NCBI RefSeq assembly: GCF_000721265.1
Contig: NZ_JOFZ01000010.1
Location: forward strand, 1-64,000
Length of the DNA stretch: 64,000 bases
Reading direction: 5' to 3'
Source of the DNA: Streptomyces sp. NRRL F-5126
GTDB lineage: Bacteria > Actinomycetota > Actinomycetes > Streptomycetales > Streptomycetaceae
The position numbers and the translations under genes are program-made. Position 1 is the first letter of the stretch. Every line of letters begins with the position of its first letter. Of the stretch, positions 34,166 through 42,496 are shown in pieces. The notes below the pieces were generated by a model that saw only the letters and a program-made list of their open reading frames with translations, did not search any database and was not told where the DNA came from.

Positions 34166-34218
34166 ACACGGGCCGCGGGCCCCGGCACGGATTCCGTGCC
34201 GGGGCCCGCGGCCCGTGT
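34166..34218. terminator. Perfect 25-bp-stem bidirectional terminator
   Basis: The arms at 34166-34190 and 34194-34218 are exact reverse complements over 25 bp with a 3-base loop (ATT). The hairpin separates the converging rbpA and fxsA genes and has no T-run, as is common for actinobacterial terminators. Confidence 0.9.
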
Positions 34219-34253
34219 CTGTCATGTGGTTCCCGCGGGTTCGTGCGGGTCAC

Positions 34254-34853
34254 TCAGGGAGTGAGGGGCGGCCTCGGGCCCTCGTCGTCACCCCGCTGCC
34301 CCGGGCGCCGTCCGGCGCCTTCGTCGTCCCTGACGACCTCGCCCTGGACCACGTTGCCCTCCTGGCGCATCCGGGCACGCTGCGCCTGCTGGAAGGCGTC
34401 CTGGAGGTCGCCCGGCACCGCGGCCCGCATCCGCTTCTCCATCGACCGGTCCGCGATCCGCCCGACGACGGACCTGACCGGGGGGATCAGCAGGAGCAGC
34501 CCCGCCGCGTCCGTGATCAGGCCGGGGACGATGATCAGCAGGCCGCCCAGCATCAGGAAGCCGTTGCGGCTGGAGTGCGCGCTCTGCTCGCGGCTCACCT
34601 CGCCCTGGCGCTGTTGCTGCTGGAGCGTCTGCCGCAGGCTCTCGAAGGCGCGTCGGCCGGCCGTCTTCACGACGACGGAGCCGAACACGATCCCCGCCAC
34701 GATGATCAGGAAGACGATCAGGCCGCTCGTGGCGGAGCCCACCAGGGTGAGCAGCCAGATCTCGAGCGCGATCCAGACGAGCACGGCGAGGGGCGCGAGG
34801 GAACGGGCGCGCGAGCGCTTGGGCACCGGCCCCTGCGGCGTTGCTGTGGTCAT
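34254..34853 (-). CDS. fxsA: FxsA-family membrane protein
   Basis: This 199-aa membrane protein has an N-terminal pair of helices (LAPLAVLVWIALEIWLLTLVG and LIVFLIIVAGIVFGSVVV), then a QQQQRQGE linker, then the FxsA signature GFLMLGGLLIIVPGLITDAAGLLLLIPPVRSVVG. The tail is polar. In E. coli, FxsA relieves phage T7 exclusion by F; its role in actinobacteria is unknown. The ATG at 34853 gives family length. It converges on rbpA. Confidence 0.9.
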   Translation of the reverse strand: MTTATPQGPVPKRSRARSLAPLAVLVWIALEIWLLTLVGSATSGLIVFLIIVAGIVFGSVVVKTAGRRAFESLRQTLQQQQRQGEVSREQSAHSSRNGFLMLGGLLIIVPGLITDAAGLLLLIPPVRSVVGRIADRSMEKRMRAAVPGDLQDAFQQAQRARMRQEGNVVQGEVVRDDEGAGRRPGQRGDDEGPRPPLTP

Positions 34854-34932
34854 GACTCCAGTGTGCCTGGCGGGGCGTCCGTCCGGGGTAAGCGGCCGAC
34901 GGGTTTCGGGCCCGCGGCCCGGGCGGCGTCCG

Positions 34933-35757
34933 TCAGGACGACTCGGCGGCCCGCGACTCGGCGCCGCCCTCGCGGGCGGGCGCCGGCGCGCCGATCGGGC
35001 CGCGGCCCAGCATGCGGTTGGCGCGGGTCTCCACGCCCCAGGCCGTGACACGCCAGAGGGCCTCGACGAAGATGTCCCGGCTCATCTTGGAGTCGCCGAT
35101 CTCGCGGTCGACGAACGTGATGGGGACCTCCACGACGTGGAATCCCGCCTCGACCGCGCGCCGGGCGAGGTCGACCTGGAAGCAGTACCCCTGCGAGGCG
35201 ACCTCGTCGAGGCCGATGCCCTCGAGCGTCTCCTTGCGGAAGGCGCGGAAGCCGCCTGTGACGTCCCTGATCGGCACGCCGAGCAGCAGCCTCGAGTACG
35301 TGCTGCCGCCACGGGAGATGAGCTCCCTGGTGCGCGGCCAGTTGACCACGCGGCCGCCGGGCATCCAGCGTGAGCCGAGCACCAGGTCGGCGCCCTTGAG
35401 CGCGGTGAGCAGGCGGGGCAGTTCCTCGGGCTGGTGCGAGCCGTCCGCGTCCATCTCCACGAGCACGCCGTAGCCGTGGTCGATGCCCCAGCGGAAGCCC
35501 GCGAGGTAGGCGGCTCCGAGGCCCTCCTTGCCCTTGCGGTGCAGTACGTGGACATTGTCGTCCTTCGCGGCGAGCCCGTCGGCGATCCGTCCGGTGCCGT
35601 CAGGGCTGTTGTCGTCCGCGACCAGCACGTGGGCGTCGGGCACCGCGGAGCGTACGCGCCCGACGATGGCCTCGATGTTCCCCGCCTCGTCGTAGGTCGG
35701 GATGATCACCAAGGCCGAGCCGAGCGGACCGAACCGCCTCTGACCGCCGTCGTTCAC
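34933..35757 (-). CDS. ppm1: Polyprenol monophosphomannose synthase (Ppm1/DPM1 type)
   Basis: This 274-aa family-2 glycosyltransferase moves mannose from GDP-mannose to polyprenyl phosphate at the cytosolic membrane face, making the donor for protein O-mannosylation and lipoglycans. Motifs: IIPTYDEAGNIE (about residues 18-29), VADDNSPDGTG, EMDADGSHQPE (DXD) and GGFRAFRKETLE. It has no membrane domain, as in streptomycete Ppm1, where the acyltransferase domain is a separate protein. The GTG at 35757 follows AAGGGG. A leader of up to 400 bases may precede it. Confidence 0.93.
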   Translation of the reverse strand: MNDGGQRRFGPLGSALVIIPTYDEAGNIEAIVGRVRSAVPDAHVLVADDNSPDGTGRIADGLAAKDDNVHVLHRKGKEGLGAAYLAGFRWGIDHGYGVLVEMDADGSHQPEELPRLLTALKGADLVLGSRWMPGGRVVNWPRTRELISRGGSTYSRLLLGVPIRDVTGGFRAFRKETLEGIGLDEVASQGYCFQVDLARRAVEAGFHVVEVPITFVDREIGDSKMSRDIFVEALWRVTAWGVETRANRMLGRGPIGAPAPAREGGAESRAAESS

Positions 35758-36304
35758 GTATGCCCCTTAGTCGTGTTGCGCAGAGCACCACCATAGCGAT
35801 CTCGGCGGCGCAGGTCGCTTCCACGGGTGGCGAGTTGTGGCATCCGGGGGTGCTCGCGGTGTCCGTCCCGTGGTCCCTGCGCGGGCCGCCGACCGCCGGC
35901 CTGCGGATCGGGACCCGGCGTCCTTCGGGCCGACCTGGCACCCGCTGGCTGCGGGCCTGCCGAGAGCCGTTGTCTACTGAACGCCGGGGCCCCATCCGGG
36001 TCGCACCCGCCGACCGGGCGAAACCTTCCCGCACCGCCGGAGCGCCGAGGCTGGGCCTGGCTCCCAGTGGCGTTGCGCCGGTGCGGCACACCGCCCCTGA
36101 CCCAGTGGCGTTCGGCGAGGGGCGTGGAGGATGCCGGACGGACGTCCTGTGGTGGACTCCGCCGAACCTACCCGCCCCCGGCGGTTCGCTGTCAACAGCC
36201 GTACGACCTGCGCCGTTGAGCGGAAACAGCAGGTCAGACGGGAAGATCCGCAGGTCGCCGTGCGACTGGGCGGTCCACGCCCGTGGGCTCGGAACGTCCG
36301 TACG
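35758..36304 (-). promoter_or_regulatory. Long ppm1 upstream region with a distal promoter and repeated motif
   Basis: About 547 non-coding bases before ppm1. A minus-strand promoter candidate has TTGACA at 36190-36195 and TAGGTT at 36165-36170 (19-bp spacer), which would give a leader near 400 bases. Within it the 12-mer AACGCCACTGGG (minus) occurs twice, at 36063-36074 and 36101-36112. A closer -10-like TATGGT occurs near 35790. No gene is supported. Confidence 0.5.
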
Positions 36305-37957
36305 TCACTCGTTCGGTCGCCTGAAGACGGTGCGTCCGGCGACGACCGTCTCCAGGCACTCGGGCAGCGGCCGCCCCGGCGTGAGGTCCGGCAGTCCGGG
36401 CGTGCCCGAGCGCGGGTCCGTCGACCAGCGGGACACCCGGTCGTCGGGCGCCTGGACGATCAGCTCGCCGGTACGCCAGACGGCGTAGTCGGCGGGGGCG
36501 CCGGGAACGAGCGTCCCGGCGTCGTCACGGCCGGCGGCCCGCCACCCGCCGCGCGTGTGCGCCGTGAACGCGGCCCTTACGGACACCCGGTGCTCAGGCG
36601 TGCGGTGGAAGGCGGCGGCCCTGACGGTGCCCCACGGGTCGAGCGCGGTGACCGGGCTGTCCGAGCCGAGAGCCAGCGGCACGCCGGCCTTCAGGAGCGC
36701 CGCGTACGGGTTGAGCGTGCGGGCGCGTGCGGCGCCGAGGCGTGCGGCGTACATGCCGTCGGCGCCGCCCCAGGCGGCGTCGAACGCGGGCTGGACGGAC
36801 GCGGTGAGGCCGAACTCGGCGAAGGCGGCGACCGTCTCGGGGCTCAGCATCTCGGCGTGTTCCACGCGGTGGCGTGCCGCGCGCACGCGGGCCGCGCCCA
36901 GCCGGCCGCCGGCGGCGCGCACCCCCTCGACGACGGCGCCGACGGCCGCGTCCCCGATGGCGTGGAAGCCGGCCTGCAGGCCCGCCTCCGTGCAGGCCGC
37001 GACGTGGGCGGCGATGTCGGCCGCGTCCAGGTGGGCGGTGCCGGTGTGCGGCGCGTCGGCGTACGGCTCGTGCAGGCACGCCGTGTGGGACCCGAGCGAG
37101 CCGTCCACGAACAGGTCGCCGGCCGCGCCGAGGGCCCCGAGCTCGCGCACGCGCCGGGCACCCTTCTCGTCGGTGACGTGCTCGGCCCAGTAACCGTGGA
37201 CGCGCGGGCCCTGGCCGTCGGCGGCCAGCGCGAGCAGCGCGGTGAAGTCGTCCTCGTCGGAGATGTCGGGGCCACCGCACTCGTGGACGGAGCCGATGCC
37301 GAGGGACGCGGCGCGCGCCAGGGCGGCGCGCTGGGCCTCGGCGCGCTGGGCCGGGGTGAGGGCGGCGTGGGCGGCTGCCCGTACGGCGTGGTGGGCGTCG
37401 CCGGTGAGCGGGGCGCCCGGCTCGTGGCCGCGCAGCCCGGTGACGCCCGGCACGAGGTCGAGAAGGGCTGTGGTGACGACGGCGGAGTGCACGTCGACGC
37501 GTGTGAGGTAGAGCGGCCTTTCGCCGGTGGCCTCGTCCAGTTCCGCCCTGGTGGGCGGGCGGCCGTCCGGCCAGCGTGCCGCGTCCCAGCCGTGGCCGAG
37601 CAGGATGCGGTCGGCGGGGCGTGCGGCCGCGTGGGCGCGTACGCGCGCGAGGGCGTCGGCGAGGTCGCGTGCGCCGGACAGGTCGAGGCCGGTGAGCGCG
37701 AGGCCGGTGGCTGTGGTGTGGACGTGGGCGTCGGTGAAGGCGGGCGTGACGAGCGCGCCGTCCAGGTCCACGACCTCGTCCGCCCCCGCCGCGAAGGAGT
37801 CGGCGGCGCCCTCGGAGCCGACCCAGGCCACATGCCCGCGTTCGACGACCATGGCGGTGGCGAACGGGTCGGCGGGGCTGTGTACTTCCCCCCGGCGCAG
37901 CAGCACGGTGCGGGGTTCGCTCTGGGGGGCGGCGTTCGGGGCGGTGCTCGGGTTCAT
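36305..37957 (-). CDS. YtcJ-like amidohydrolase
   Basis: This 550-aa amidohydrolase-superfamily protein has the metal-binding TPAFTDAHVHTTATG (HxH near residue 80), LGIGSVHECGGPD, GFHAIGDAAVGAVVEG, VEHAEMLSPE and LALGSDSPVTALDPW for the late Asp. YtcJ-like enzymes hydrolyse N-acyl or formamide-type bonds; the substrate here is unknown. The ATG at 37957 is preferred to far-upstream starts that would overlap the lrp-type gene. It lies 32 bp after that regulator's stop, on the same strand. Confidence 0.88.
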   Translation of the reverse strand: MNPSTAPNAAPQSEPRTVLLRRGEVHSPADPFATAMVVERGHVAWVGSEGAADSFAAGADEVVDLDGALVTPAFTDAHVHTTATGLALTGLDLSGARDLADALARVRAHAAARPADRILLGHGWDAARWPDGRPPTRAELDEATGERPLYLTRVDVHSAVVTTALLDLVPGVTGLRGHEPGAPLTGDAHHAVRAAAHAALTPAQRAEAQRAALARAASLGIGSVHECGGPDISDEDDFTALLALAADGQGPRVHGYWAEHVTDEKGARRVRELGALGAAGDLFVDGSLGSHTACLHEPYADAPHTGTAHLDAADIAAHVAACTEAGLQAGFHAIGDAAVGAVVEGVRAAGGRLGAARVRAARHRVEHAEMLSPETVAAFAEFGLTASVQPAFDAAWGGADGMYAARLGAARARTLNPYAALLKAGVPLALGSDSPVTALDPWGTVRAAAFHRTPEHRVSVRAAFTAHTRGGWRAAGRDDAGTLVPGAPADYAVWRTGELIVQAPDDRVSRWSTDPRSGTPGLPDLTPGRPLPECLETVVAGRTVFRRPNE

Positions 37958-37989
37958 GGGCACCAGTCTCCCCGCCTGCCCCGGCACGG

Positions 37990-38430
37990 TCAGATCCGGG
38001 GCGGACGCGCCTCGTAAGGGGTGGAGAGCACCACGGTGGTCCTGGTGGAGACGCCCGCCAGGGTGCGGATGCGGGTGAGCATGTCCTCCAGCTCGACCGG
38101 CGCCGACACGCGGATCTTCAGGATGTAGTTCTCGTCGCCCGCGACGCTGTGGCACGCCTCGATCTCGGGGATGCCGGCCAGGCGCTCCGCGATGTCGTCG
38201 GGCGCGCTCGGGTCGAACGGCTTGACGGAGATGAACGCGGTCAGCGGCAGGCCCACCGCCTCGGGGTCGACGACGGCGCGGTAACCGCGGATCACCCCGC
38301 GCTGTTCGAGCCGCCGGACCCGCTGGTGCACCGCCGACGTGGACAGGCCCGTGGCCTTGCCCAGGTCGGTGTAGCTCATCCGGCCGTCCCTGACGAGCAA
38401 CTCCACGATCTGACGATCCAGCTCCTCCAT
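37990..38430 (-). CDS. Lrp/AsnC-family regulator
   Basis: This 146-aa feast/famine regulator has an N-terminal HTH (LDRQIVELLVRDGRMSYTDLGKATGLSTSAVHQRVRRLEQRGVI, residues 4-48) and a RAM ligand domain (VGLPLTAFISVKPF...ACHSVAGDENYILKIRV). It probably senses an amino acid and may control the downstream amidohydrolase, with which it could be co-transcribed. The ATG at 38430 gives standard family length. The ribosome site is weak. Confidence 0.9.
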   Translation of the reverse strand: MEELDRQIVELLVRDGRMSYTDLGKATGLSTSAVHQRVRRLEQRGVIRGYRAVVDPEAVGLPLTAFISVKPFDPSAPDDIAERLAGIPEIEACHSVAGDENYILKIRVSAPVELEDMLTRIRTLAGVSTRTTVVLSTPYEARPPRI

Positions 38431-38582
38431 GCGGCTCAACCTATTCCCTCCGGGTCGCTCCCGGCACCGGCGGAGGCGTGATGCGATGATCCATCCGCCG
38501 CCGTGTGACGAAGGCCACAGGTTCGGCCCGTGGTCGTTCGAGGCCTCGCGATTACCCGGCACGCCGGGCGGGAAGTGCTTGC

Positions 38583-38598
38583 TGTGGTCGAGACCACA
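38583..38598. promoter_or_regulatory. DasR-box-like palindrome
   Basis: TGTGGTCGAGACCACA has perfect 7-bp arms and matches 11 of 12 bases of the dre core TGGTCTAGACCA. It lies 36 bp before the ATG at 38635 and 152 bp before the divergent lrp-type start. DasR is the GntR regulator of N-acetylglucosamine use in streptomycetes. Confidence 0.5.
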
Positions 38599-38634
38599 TG
38601 TGCCTGGTCGGCCCACCCGAGGGGGAATGACTCC

Positions 38635-39072
38635 ATGCAACGCTGGAAGCGCACCGGTATGTCCGCACCGGAGCCCGCCGGTCTCTTCGACGCCGACGAC
38701 GGCGAGTTCGAGGACACCTTCGAGATGTACCGCGTGGTCTGCCCGGCGTGCGCCCGGCCGATCGCGCTGCTCGCGGGCGAGGACGCCCTCCCGGAGCACG
38801 CGCTGTGCCCGACGCCCTGGAATCCGTTCGTGCTCTCCGTCTGCCCCGGCACGGGCGGCGCCGCGGCCGACGCGCTGCCGGCGGACGCGAAGGCCGAGGC
38901 CCGCGAGCGTGACGCCTCGCTGCTGCTGACGCTCCCCCAGGGGCTCGACTGGCGCACGCAGCCGTTCTCGCACGTCGGCGGCCCCGGCTCGCGGCCGGTG
39001 AAGCGTCCTGACATCGCCCTGGGGCCCGACGCGGCACCCCGTCGGGCCGCGGCGCACCGCGCGGCCGCCTGA
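38635..39072 (+). CDS. Unknown protein with cysteine-rich (CxxC) segment
   Basis: This 145-aa protein has MYRVVCPACARPIALLAGEDALPEHALCPTPWNPF near residues 31-65, giving a CPAC knuckle and further cysteines that could bind zinc, and a Gln/Trp segment LDWRTQPFSHVGGPG. I know no function. The ATG at 38635 follows GAGGGGG; a GTG at 38530 is possible but would overlap the palindrome at 38583. It is divergent from the Lrp-type regulator and converges on a TetR gene. Confidence 0.75.
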   Translation: MQRWKRTGMSAPEPAGLFDADDGEFEDTFEMYRVVCPACARPIALLAGEDALPEHALCPTPWNPFVLSVCPGTGGAAADALPADAKAEARERDASLLLTLPQGLDWRTQPFSHVGGPGSRPVKRPDIALGPDAAPRRAAAHRAAA

Positions 39073-39120
39073 GCCCGCCCGCCGCCCGGCCCCCGTCTCC
39101 TCCGGCCTGCTGCCCGTTCG

Positions 39121-39810
39121 TCAGTCCTGCGGGCCCTCCGGGGCGCCTTCGGCGTCCTCCCGGCCCGTGACCGGACGCCAGTCCGGGTCCGGTGACGGGG
39201 ACGGGCACTCGGGCGCGAACTCCTCGATCGTGTCGAGCGTGTGCCGCAGCATGCGTACGAGCAGGTCGCGCGGGATCTCGAGACGCAGCTCCTGGTGGCC
39301 GAGCCATTCGAGGGTGAGCCACTCGACGCTGCTGAGCCAGCCGAGGAGTGCGAGCCGCGCGATCGCCGGGATGTCCTGCGTCCCGTAGGCGCCCTCGGCG
39401 AGGGTGAGCACGAGCCCGTCGCGGACGACGTCCCTGATCGCCTGCACCTGCGTGTCGAAGCCGACGCCGCCGTTGATGATGGTGCGGTACGCGGCACCGT
39501 TCTCCTGGGCGAAGCGCAGGTACGCCTCGACGGTGCGCTGGACACGCGTGGCGCGCGGCAGTTCTGGGTCGCTCGCGGCCAGCGTCACCAGCTCGCGCAC
39601 GGAGTCCTCGACGATGGCGAGGTAGTAGCCGCGCTTGTTCTTGAAGTAGTAGTAGATCAGCCCTTTGGCGACACCCGCGTGGCTCGCGATGTCGTCCATC
39701 GACAATGCGTCGTAGGACGTGTTGGCGAACATCTTCCGCCCGGTCGATATGAGTTCGGAACGACGCAGTTGCGATCGTGCCGAAGGGGCGCTCTGCTGAC
39801 TACCGTTCAA
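39121..39810 (-). CDS. TetR-family transcriptional regulator
   Basis: This regulator of about 229 aa has a TetR HTH (RSELISTGRKMFANTSYDALSMDDIASHAGVAKGLIYYYFKNKRGYYLAIV, residues 17-67) and a long ligand domain. The TTG at 39810 is favoured: GGAGGGCAGGA lies at suitable distance, and a CATACT -10 is at 39849-39854. The GTG at 39837, nine codons earlier, would sit almost at that promoter's start point. The target is unknown. The upstream gene on the same strand is a secreted C39-like protein. Confidence 0.86.
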   Translation of the reverse strand: MNGSQQSAPSARSQLRRSELISTGRKMFANTSYDALSMDDIASHAGVAKGLIYYYFKNKRGYYLAIVEDSVRELVTLAASDPELPRATRVQRTVEAYLRFAQENGAAYRTIINGGVGFDTQVQAIRDVVRDGLVLTLAEGAYGTQDIPAIARLALLGWLSSVEWLTLEWLGHQELRLEIPRDLLVRMLRHTLDTIEEFAPECPSPSPDPDWRPVTGREDAEGAPEGPQD

Positions 39811-40011
39811 TTGGGGTCCTGCCCTCCGGCCTGCCACGGAATTCCCGCAGTATGCCAGAGGGCCGGCCGCGCGCGCCCCCGGGGTTACCGGCGGACACCG
39901 CAGGTCGGGGCGGCCGCACGGGCGTGCCCCCGCCGGGCGTACGCCACGGCCGGGGCACGCGGTGCCGGCGCGCTACCCGTGCGGCGCCGGCGCGGTGCCC
40001 GCCAGGTCCCG

Positions 40012-41403
40012 TCAGAGCAGGCCGAAGGACCTCAGGGCGCGCTCCTGAGTCCCGGTCGGCCGCGGCGGCCAGTAGACGTAGACGACGCCGCCCGAACCGG
40101 AGGAGACGCCACCGGAGGCGTTGTGGCGCTTGGTGCGCAGCCAGATGGTCTCGAACTCGGACCGCTTGTAGACGTTGCGCACGGCCGCGTCGTCCTCGGA
40201 GGCCGGGTCGTGGGCGATGACGTCGCCGTCCGCGGTGAAGCCGACGATCGCCATCAGGTGGCCCGAGGTGCCGTAACCTGCGCCGGTCAGTTCCGAGGCG
40301 AGGAACGACTGCGAGGTGATGACGGGGATGCCGGCGCCCACCAGGGTCTCGATGTCGTTCAGCGACCCGAGCCGGGTGACGGCCGCGCTCAGGCCGTGGC
40401 TCGCCGCGTAGGCCGCGTTGAAGGGCCAGTTGCCGCACCCCTCGTACTGGTAGTCGTAGGTGTAGCGGGCCGCGTTGTCGACCTGCGGGTCGGCGTACGA
40501 CGGGTCGACCCAGGCCGTCTCCGCCTTGCTGGGCCCGTGGCCCCAGTAGCCGAGGACCATCGACGTGGAGGTCGGGCTGCACCAGGCCTCGCCGCCGTTG
40601 TCGTACTGGGGGTACTGGCCCTTGTGGATGTCCTGCGAGTACGAGGGCACCCGCAGTTCGCGGGCGAGGCCCGGGGTCGACGTCGCAACCGTGAAGCGGG
40701 CGGGCACCGCCGAGGCCATCGCGCCGATGCGGTACACGGCGGGCGTGAGGCGGGTGCCGGGCCTGCGGTACAGCGTCAGCCGCAGCTGGTACGAGACGAC
40801 CCTGAGCGTGCCCGACTCGTCGTCGAGCGCGAAGGTGTCGGTGGAGATGGACGAGCGGCCGTCGGCCTGGCCGTCCACGGAGGTGCGCCGGATGTCGCCG
40901 TCCCCGTCGCCCGCCGTCCAGCGGCCCATCACGTACCAGGGCGTGTCGGTGCCGTCGGAGTAGCGGCCCTTGAGCTCGACCTGCAGCCAGGTGCCCGCGG
41001 GGGTCTCGGCGTTCCAGTGGGCGATGATCTCCGTGGCGGACACCGACGAGCGGTGGACCGGCGCGGTCCAGGTCGCGTACTCCCACGTGGCGGTCGTGCC
41101 GGTGTGCGGGTCCGCGTAGTCGGTGGTGCCGGCGGCGTCGGCGATGGCGAGCGCGGGGCGGCGTCCGGCGAGGGTGCGGACGCCGCGGGAGGTGCCCGTG
41201 CGCCAGTCGTGCCGGCCGGCCCAGAACGCGTTGTCGACGAGCCGGTCGGCGGGGCGGCCGGGCGCGTGCCCGCGTGGGGCGGCGCCCGGGGCGTGCCCCG
41301 CGGGTGCGGCGAGTGCAGGCGAGGCGGCCGCGCCGGTGCCCGCGGCGGCGGCCGCCGCGATCGCGGCGGCCAGGACGGTTCTGCGCGAGGTGTGCATGGT
41401 CAT
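40012..41403 (-). CDS. Secreted peptidase C39-like protein
   Basis: This 463-aa exported protein has an N-terminal Tat-type signal (SRRTVLAAAIAAAAAAG...ALAAPAG, residues 6-35), a beta-rich middle, and a C-terminal C39-like papain fold. The latter has catalytic Cys in GEAWCSPTSTSMVLGYWG (about 290-307), His in GTSGHLMAIVGF and Asp in IAHDPASEDD. It probably cleaves peptides in the envelope or medium. The ATG at 41403 follows AGGAG; an ATG two codons later is equally possible. A DasR-like box lies in its promoter. Confidence 0.88.
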   Translation of the reverse strand: MTMHTSRRTVLAAAIAAAAAAGTGAAASPALAAPAGHAPGAAPRGHAPGRPADRLVDNAFWAGRHDWRTGTSRGVRTLAGRRPALAIADAAGTTDYADPHTGTTATWEYATWTAPVHRSSVSATEIIAHWNAETPAGTWLQVELKGRYSDGTDTPWYVMGRWTAGDGDGDIRRTSVDGQADGRSSISTDTFALDDESGTLRVVSYQLRLTLYRRPGTRLTPAVYRIGAMASAVPARFTVATSTPGLARELRVPSYSQDIHKGQYPQYDNGGEAWCSPTSTSMVLGYWGHGPSKAETAWVDPSYADPQVDNAARYTYDYQYEGCGNWPFNAAYAASHGLSAAVTRLGSLNDIETLVGAGIPVITSQSFLASELTGAGYGTSGHLMAIVGFTADGDVIAHDPASEDDAAVRNVYKRSEFETIWLRTKRHNASGGVSSGSGGVVYVYWPPRPTGTQERALRSFGLL

Positions 41404-41530
41404 ACGACTCCTGTTCGCGGGGTGCGCGACAGACGGGGTGGGGACTGATCGAGCGGTGCGGCTCGGCGCCCACTATCGCTCGCGATACCGGCTCATCGCC
41501 ATACATCAGGGCCGACTCGCGGACACTTAT

Positions 41531-41546
41531 ATTGGTCTTGACCACT
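41531..41546. promoter_or_regulatory. DasR-responsive-element-like site
   Basis: ATTGGTCTTGACCACT matches 14 of 16 positions of the dre consensus ACTGGTCTAGACCACT. It abuts a minus-strand TATAAG (41526-41531) that suits the C39-like gene, so a bound DasR would block that promoter. It is also 55 bp before the plus-strand kinase ATG. Confidence 0.6.
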
Positions 41547-41600
41547 GGCGCCGCCTGCGGTGATGCCGTCCCGCGATGGGAACGCCCGTACGCTGGCCGC

Positions 41601-42251
41601 ATGAGTGACCTCCGCTCGGCGGCAGCGGCCCTCGCGGCCGCCCCGCCCTCCTGCGGACCGGCGCGGCTGGTCGCCGTGGACGGGCACGCGGGGTCGGGCA
41701 AGACGACGTTCGCCGGTCTGCTCGCGGCGGAGCTCGGCGGCGCGCCCGTCGTGCACCTGGACGACATCGCCACGCACGACGAGCTGTTCGGCTGGCTGCC
41801 GCGGTTCGTGCGGCAGGTCGTCGTGCCGCTGTCGCGGGGCGCCGAGGCGCGCTACGCGCCGTACGACTGGGTGGCGCGCCGGTTCGGCACGCCGCGCGTC
41901 CTCGCTCCGGCGCCGGTCGTCCTGGTGGAAGGGGTGGGCGCGGGCAGGGCCGGGCTGAGGCCGTGGCTCACGGCACTGCTGTGGATGGAACGCGCGGCGG
42001 ACGCCTCCTGGTCACGCGGCAGGCACCGCGACGGGCCCGGCCTCGGGGACTTCTGGGACGGCTGGACGCGCGCCGAGTCGGACCACTTCGCCGCCGACCC
42101 GTCCCGTCCGTTCGCCGACGCACTGGTGTGCGAGGTGCCGGACGGGTACGAGGTGAAGCCTGCGACCGGTGGGGCGCTGAACGGCGCCGGCGGGGCACCG
42201 GAGGCACCGCGCGATACCACGCGCACGGCACCCTCCCCTCACTCACGGTGA
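41601..42251 (+). CDS. Uridine-kinase-like P-loop protein
   Basis: This 216-aa protein has a P-loop GHAGSGKTTFAG (residues 29-40), a VHLDDIATHDELFGWLPRF segment with the acidic substrate-site residues of uridine kinases, and VVLVEGVGAG for the second nucleotide-binding strand. It is probably a small-molecule kinase; nucleoside specificity is unproven. The start ATG 41601 has no strong ribosome site. It is divergent from the C39-like gene. Its tail after residue 190 is low-complexity. Confidence 0.78.
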   Translation: MSDLRSAAAALAAAPPSCGPARLVAVDGHAGSGKTTFAGLLAAELGGAPVVHLDDIATHDELFGWLPRFVRQVVVPLSRGAEARYAPYDWVARRFGTPRVLAPAPVVLVEGVGAGRAGLRPWLTALLWMERAADASWSRGRHRDGPGLGDFWDGWTRAESDHFAADPSRPFADALVCEVPDGYEVKPATGGALNGAGGAPEAPRDTTRTAPSPHSR

Positions 42252-42310
42252 CACAGGTGCGTCGCGGTACCGTCCGGCCTCGCACCGCCGCCGGAGTGTC
42301 GAGGCCCGGC

Positions 42311-42413
42311 TTGACCGGGGGGTGCAACTGGTCTTACGTTCTGAATGTGCAGCTTTCACCGGCTGCCGCAGACACGAAGCCCCCGGTCGTTCCCCCGTGA
42401 TCGGGGGCTTCGT
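42311..42413 (+). ncRNA. Candidate small RNA unit with promoter and terminator
   Basis: A promoter-like TTGACC (42311-42316) and TACGTT (42335-42340) with 18-bp spacing precede a short stretch with a GCAGC/GCTGC hairpin (about 42349-42368). A perfect 12-bp stem follows (ACGAAGCCCCCG 42374-42385 with CGGGGGCTTCGT 42402-42413). The implied transcript is about 65-75 bases. The last hairpin could instead simply end the kinase transcript or the converging protease transcript. Confidence 0.45.
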
Positions 42414-42496
42414 TCTGCCCCGGTGGGCCCCGGCCCACCCGGACCACCCTCACCCTCGGTGATCACCCACAGCCGCCCCGGTGATCCACTTGCCAC

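Noticed and set aside
36040..36112. Cobalamin-riboswitch-like GCCACTGGGAGCCAGG on the minus strand before ppm1
   Set aside because: The B12-box flanks and the GGTG-AAT-CCG-type segments that must accompany it are absent, and a mannosyltransferase is not a cobalamin gene. Chance resemblance is more likely.
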